The notes under the pieces were generated by a model. That model was not told where the DNA came from and did not search any database. It saw only the letters and a program-made list of their open reading frames with translations. Below are positions 61,652 to 64,000 of a stretch of 64,000 nucleotides of DNA, one piece after another. Source of the stretch: an uncultured Lachnospiraceae bacterium (GTDB lineage Bacteria > Bacillota > Clostridia > Lachnospirales > Lachnospiraceae). The first letter of the stretch is position 1; the number at the start of each line of letters is the position of its first letter. The translations under genes were made by a program, and so were the position numbers. The stretch lies in contig CAMUMG010000003.1 in assembly GCA_947089905.1 (NCBI GenBank), positions 1 through 64,000 of the forward strand, in the 5' to 3' direction.

Positions 61652-62059
61652 TCATACGTCTTCTTCTGACTGCTGTTTAAACATATCGCAGTATAGTAAA
61701 GATGTATGGAGTAATTCTTCATGGATACCTCATCTAACCCTGTCATTGTACAGGCTCTTTTTATATCTGATTGTTCTGCCTGTGGATTTGCAATCAGCAG
61801 ATTTTCTAAAATGGATTTGTTCATAATGTAAGGTTCTTTGGGTATGTAGGCGATTTGTTTCCTTAATAGTTTTATATCGATTTTGGAACAATTCCATCCG
61901 TCTATCTGTTTAGGCATCTTCTCTGCTATATACCTGAAAACCTATAATATTAGATAGTGTTTCAACCAGAAACCTTGAAAATCTGTCTCCAAATTCCTTT
62001 TCTCCCTTATGTAGCTGACGGTAATCCTTTCTAAAAAATCAATCTATAAAAATAAATAT
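61652..62059 (-). pseudogene. Decayed ABC exporter copy
   Basis: Three blocks match the intact exporter at 62708-64000: its 3' end (61652 to ~61722), the middle (~61727-61910; DGWNCSKIDIKLLRKQIAYI) and the N-terminal transmembrane part (~61913-62059). Against the intact copy, ~300 bp (intact 62780-63079) and ~530 bp (intact 63261-63790) are missing, removing signature, Walker B and Walker A. It cannot encode a working ATPase. A chance frame from 61917 joins the fragments to the Cys peptide but has no ribosome site. Confidence 0.85.
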
Positions 62060-62215
62060 TGTTTCAATCTACTCGCGGCAGTTAATAGCAAGACAATTAT
62101 GTGGATTGCATAGCAGTAGAGGATACCGCTTTCGCTCCACCCGCTACTGCCGTTACAATTGTTCCTAGCAATTCCTTCCCTACCTAAGAGGAAGGGGAAT
62201 CCCTGCTGTTAATTG
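62060..62215. mobile_element. 156-bp inserted sequence with hairpins, origin unclear
   Basis: It replaces about 40 bp of exporter sequence and is absent from the intact copy; homology resumes at TTGAAGTACAAAAATGAA (62216). It is less AT-rich than its flanks and holds GCAGTAG/CTACTGC (near 62112 and 62143) and a hairpin ATTCCTTCC/GGAAGGGGAAT (near 62171-62200) like IS200/IS605 ends. No transposase is present. Confidence 0.4.
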
Positions 62216-62280
62216 TTGAAGTACAAAAATGAATGGCTACAATTAAGTTAAAAATTCTTCTTCTGAATTATTCTTTACTA

Positions 62281-62330
62281 AAACCACCTTTCATGTTATA
62301 GTATTATAACTAAAACATATAAGGTGGTTT
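62281..62330. terminator. Terminator after Cys-rich peptide copy B
   Basis: AAACCACCTT (62281-62290) pairs with AAGGTGGTTT (62321-62330), with a further ATGTT/AACAT pair inside. The minus strand continues GGTTTTAGTAAAG. It matches the copy A terminator. Confidence 0.75.
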
Positions 62331-62391
62331 ACTTCATTTCTTTTTACTTATAAAGATTTTCTTTGTATTAGCTAAAATAAAATGTTTCTAA

Positions 62392-62673
62392 TTAATTCCA
62401 ATCAACCATTCCCATGTTTCCTGTACATCCATCTTTACAATTACCTTTACATGTACTTGAACAACTGCTACTACACATAACAGAACATCTATTTGAGCAT
62501 CCGCCTATACATGTTGAACTACAATCACCTATACAACTTCCACTGCATGAACTAGTACAAGTAATTCCACAGGCTATTGTACAACTATTCCCACAGTTTC
62601 CAGTACATGAACCACTACAGCCACTACAAATATCTCTTGGGCTTATGTTTTGTCCAATTTTGCTAGAATACAT
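62392..62673 (-). CDS. 18-Cys peptide with Cys at every fourth residue, copy B
   Basis: Start set at ATG 62673 after GGAGG. The 93 aa peptide matches copy A through the Cys repeat and differs at its end (CKGNCKDGCTGNMGMVDWN against CSAGCKDGCSGGLGQIVGI). It begins 34 bp after the intact exporter stop and so is the natural cargo of that exporter (inference). The core DNA is a chain of 12-bp TGT-containing units. No modifying enzyme (radical SAM, LanM, YcaO) is visible, but one could lie beyond 64000. Confidence 0.87.
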   Translation of the reverse strand: MYSSKIGQNISPRDICSGCSGSCTGNCGNSCTIACGITCTSSCSGSCIGDCSSTCIGGCSNRCSVMCSSSCSSTCKGNCKDGCTGNMGMVDWN

Positions 62674-62707
62674 ATCTTTTTCCTCCTTTCTTTTATTGTT
62701 ATTTACA

Positions 62708-64000
62708 TCATACGTCTTCTTCTGACTGCTGTTTAAACATATCGCAGTATAGTAAAGATGTATGGAGTAATTCTTCATGTGTGCCGCTATCAGTTATTTT
62801 TTTATCTTCTAGTAAAAATATTTTTTTACTTTCTATCACAGAAGTCAGTCTATGTGTTACCATTAATACTATTTTCTCTTTCGCTAATTGTTTGAGAATC
62901 GCTATGATCTCTTTTTCTGCCTTTCCATCTAAATCTGAAGTTATCTCATCCAAGAGATAGATTTTAGGATTACAAAGTATTGCTCTTGCAATTCCTAGTT
63001 TCTGTTTTTGCCCGCTGGAAAGCAGTTTTCCATTTTCTCCTGTTTTGGTCTGATAGTGTTCTGGAAGATGTTGAATGAACTCATCTAGCCCTGCCATTGT
63101 ACAGGCTCTTTTTATATCTGATTCTTCTGCCTGTGGATTTGCAATCAGCAGATTTTCTAAAATGGATTTATTCATAATGTAAGGTTCTTTGGGTATGTAG
63201 GCGATTTGTTTTCTCAATAGTTTTATATCGATCTTAGAACAATCCCATCCGTCTATCTGTATTTCTCCAGATTCTGCATTATAATATTTAATTAGTAACT
63301 TTAGGATACTTGTTTTTCCTGAACCATTTACCCCTACAATCGAATATAATCCTTTTCCCCTCAGTTCTAAATCTAGTTCATCTAATATTCTTTCCTTCTC
63401 CTTTGTATATCGAAAACAAATTTTGTGCAGCAGAATACTTTCTCCTAACAAAGAAAATCCCTCTGGCATTTTTCTATACTCTTCCTGTTCATCTGGCTCA
63501 TTTTGCATTTTATGAATTCGCTTCATACTGATAATTACATTTTGAGCCTGAATATTAAGTGCAAGAAGCTGTGAAATCGCTCCATTGAGCCGTCCTATAT
63601 AAGTCATATAAGACACCATATCACCAATACTAAAACTGCCTTTCATAATTAACCGGGCAGATGTATAAATTAAAATAAGTACAGAAAAACAAGAAATAAC
63701 GGAAGATAATATACTTTGTATATTGCTGATTCTTTTTTCTTTACGGATTAATCCCCATTGTTCCCGAATGAAACCATGATATTCTTCTTCTATGGCATCT
63801 TCTCTGCTATATGCCCGAAAACCTATAATATTAGATAGTGTTTCAACCAGAAAACTTGAAAATCTGTCTCCAAATTCCTTTTGTCCCTTATGTAGCTGAC
63901 GGTAATACTTTCTAAAAAACAAATTTATAAAAATAAATAAGGGAACAAATAATAAGGATATCATAGTAAGTGTTTTTGATAATTGAAGTACAAAAATGAA
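62708..64000 (-). CDS. ABC exporter with fused transmembrane and ATPase domains (N-terminus outside window)
   Basis: The frame is open to the right edge. The visible ~430 residues comprise the end of the ABC transmembrane domain (SFLVETLSNIIGFRAYSREDAIE, FSIGDMVSYMTYIGRLNG) and a full ATPase: Walker A VGVNGSGKT, Q-loop IAYIPKEPY, signature LLSSGQKQKLGIARA, Walker B IYLLDEITSDLD, H-loop MVTHRL. This is the MsbA/HlyB type. Whether an N-terminal C39 peptidase exists lies outside the window. Directly upstream of Cys peptide B. Confidence 0.88.
   Translation of the reverse strand, partial: FIFVLQLSKTLTMISLLFVPLFIFINLFFRKYYRQLHKGQKEFGDRFSSFLVETLSNIIGFRAYSREDAIEEEYHGFIREQWGLIRKEKRISNIQSILSSVISCFSVLILIYTSARLIMKGSFSIGDMVSYMTYIGRLNGAISQLLALNIQAQNVIISMKRIHKMQNEPDEQEEYRKMPEGFSLLGESILLHKICFRYTKEKERILDELDLELRGKGLYSIVGVNGSGKTSILKLLIKYYNAESGEIQIDGWDCSKIDIKLLRKQIAYIPKEPYIMNKSILENLLIANPQAEESDIKRACTMAGLDEFIQHLPEHYQTKTGENGKLLSSGQKQKLGIARAILCNPKIYLLDEITSDLDGKAEKEIIAILKQLAKEKIVLMVTHRLTSVIESKKIFLLEDKKITDSGTHEELLHTSLLYCDMFKQQSEEDV

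Larger units (their letters stand above)
61336..62059 (-). repeat. Duplicated unit A of the exporter-Cys-peptide block
   Basis: This segment, extending to its terminator at 61244, repeats the block 62281-63939 with near-identical DNA across the peptide gene, its ribosome site and the parts of the exporter that remain. It differs from unit B by two internal deletions in the exporter and by the last ~17 codons of the peptide. Confidence 0.85.
62281..63939 (-). repeat. Duplicated unit B of the exporter-Cys-peptide block
   Basis: The intact partner of unit A: exporter, Cys peptide and terminator in the same order. Unit A lies immediately downstream, so this is a direct tandem duplication of which A has decayed. 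Confidence 0.85.

Noticed and set aside
61336-61917. A 193-residue frame joining exporter fragments to Cys peptide copy A as one fused protein.
   Set aside because: The Met at 61917 lies at a deletion junction with no ribosome site, while ATG 61617 has a perfect GGAGG and matches copy B.

Overview
The window is a low-GC, densely coded stretch of a Gram-positive chromosome. It is most likely from an endospore-forming Clostridia of the Lachnospiraceae type. The evidence is AT-rich intergenic DNA, strong AGGAGG-type ribosome sites, sigma-A promoters with 16-17 bp spacers, a GerA/SpoVAF-type germination protein with a forespore-sigma-like promoter, a DUF6465 protein, and several ABC systems and glycan enzymes typical of gut anaerobes. 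Starts were moved from the longest reading frame to the best ribosome site wherever a clear Shine-Dalgarno decided it.

Layout. 0-5 kb: a partial FMN-binding-domain protein divergent from an ApbE flavin transferase, an unknown gene, two family-2 glycosyltransferases and a DUF6465 protein. 5-11.5 kb: a run of minus-strand genes for a heparinase II/III-like lyase, a discoidin-like carbohydrate-binding protein, a MATE exporter, a coiled-coil protein, an SH3-NlpC/P60 peptidase and an M19 dipeptidase; this looks like uptake and breakdown of glycan and wall material. 11.6-13.1 kb: the SpoVAF/GerA-like gene. 13.1-23.5 kb: a six-gene operon (DUF4132, MoxR ATPase, DUF5682, VWA, double-SWIM zinc finger, small helical protein) that resembles E. 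coli yehI/yehL/yehM/yehP/yehQ plus one extra small gene. 23.7-34.9 kb: a three-repeat exported protein, a TPR protein, a GH88-AraC-GH27 sugar locus, a K+/H+-type antiporter, an XRE regulator facing an intracellular subtilisin, and a Gly/Cys-rich two-helix membrane protein. 35-41.4 kb: chorismate synthase, then a five-gene operon (degenerate acetylglutamate-kinase-like protein, CE2-like esterase, rhomboid protease, ABC ATPase and permease), then kptA next to tRNA-Thr and tRNA-Pro.

41.5-52.7 kb: two DegV lipid-binding proteins, ilvB and ilvD (ilvD has a promoter followed by a leader terminator), and a regulator-potABCD-pepT operon for polyamine uptake with a palindromic operator. 52.8-55 kb: a double-HAD protein and two small genes with matching C-termini. 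55-61.1 kb: a MacB-like permease, an adaptor-like protein, and two sugar-ABC permeases with a large propeller-plus-binding-protein fusion.

61.2-64 kb holds the most unusual material: two near-identical genes for an 18-cysteine peptide with one Cys every fourth residue. One follows an intact ABC exporter and the other follows the decayed remains of a second copy of that exporter. This is a tandemly duplicated exporter-peptide-terminator unit in which one exporter has lost its Walker A and Walker B regions.
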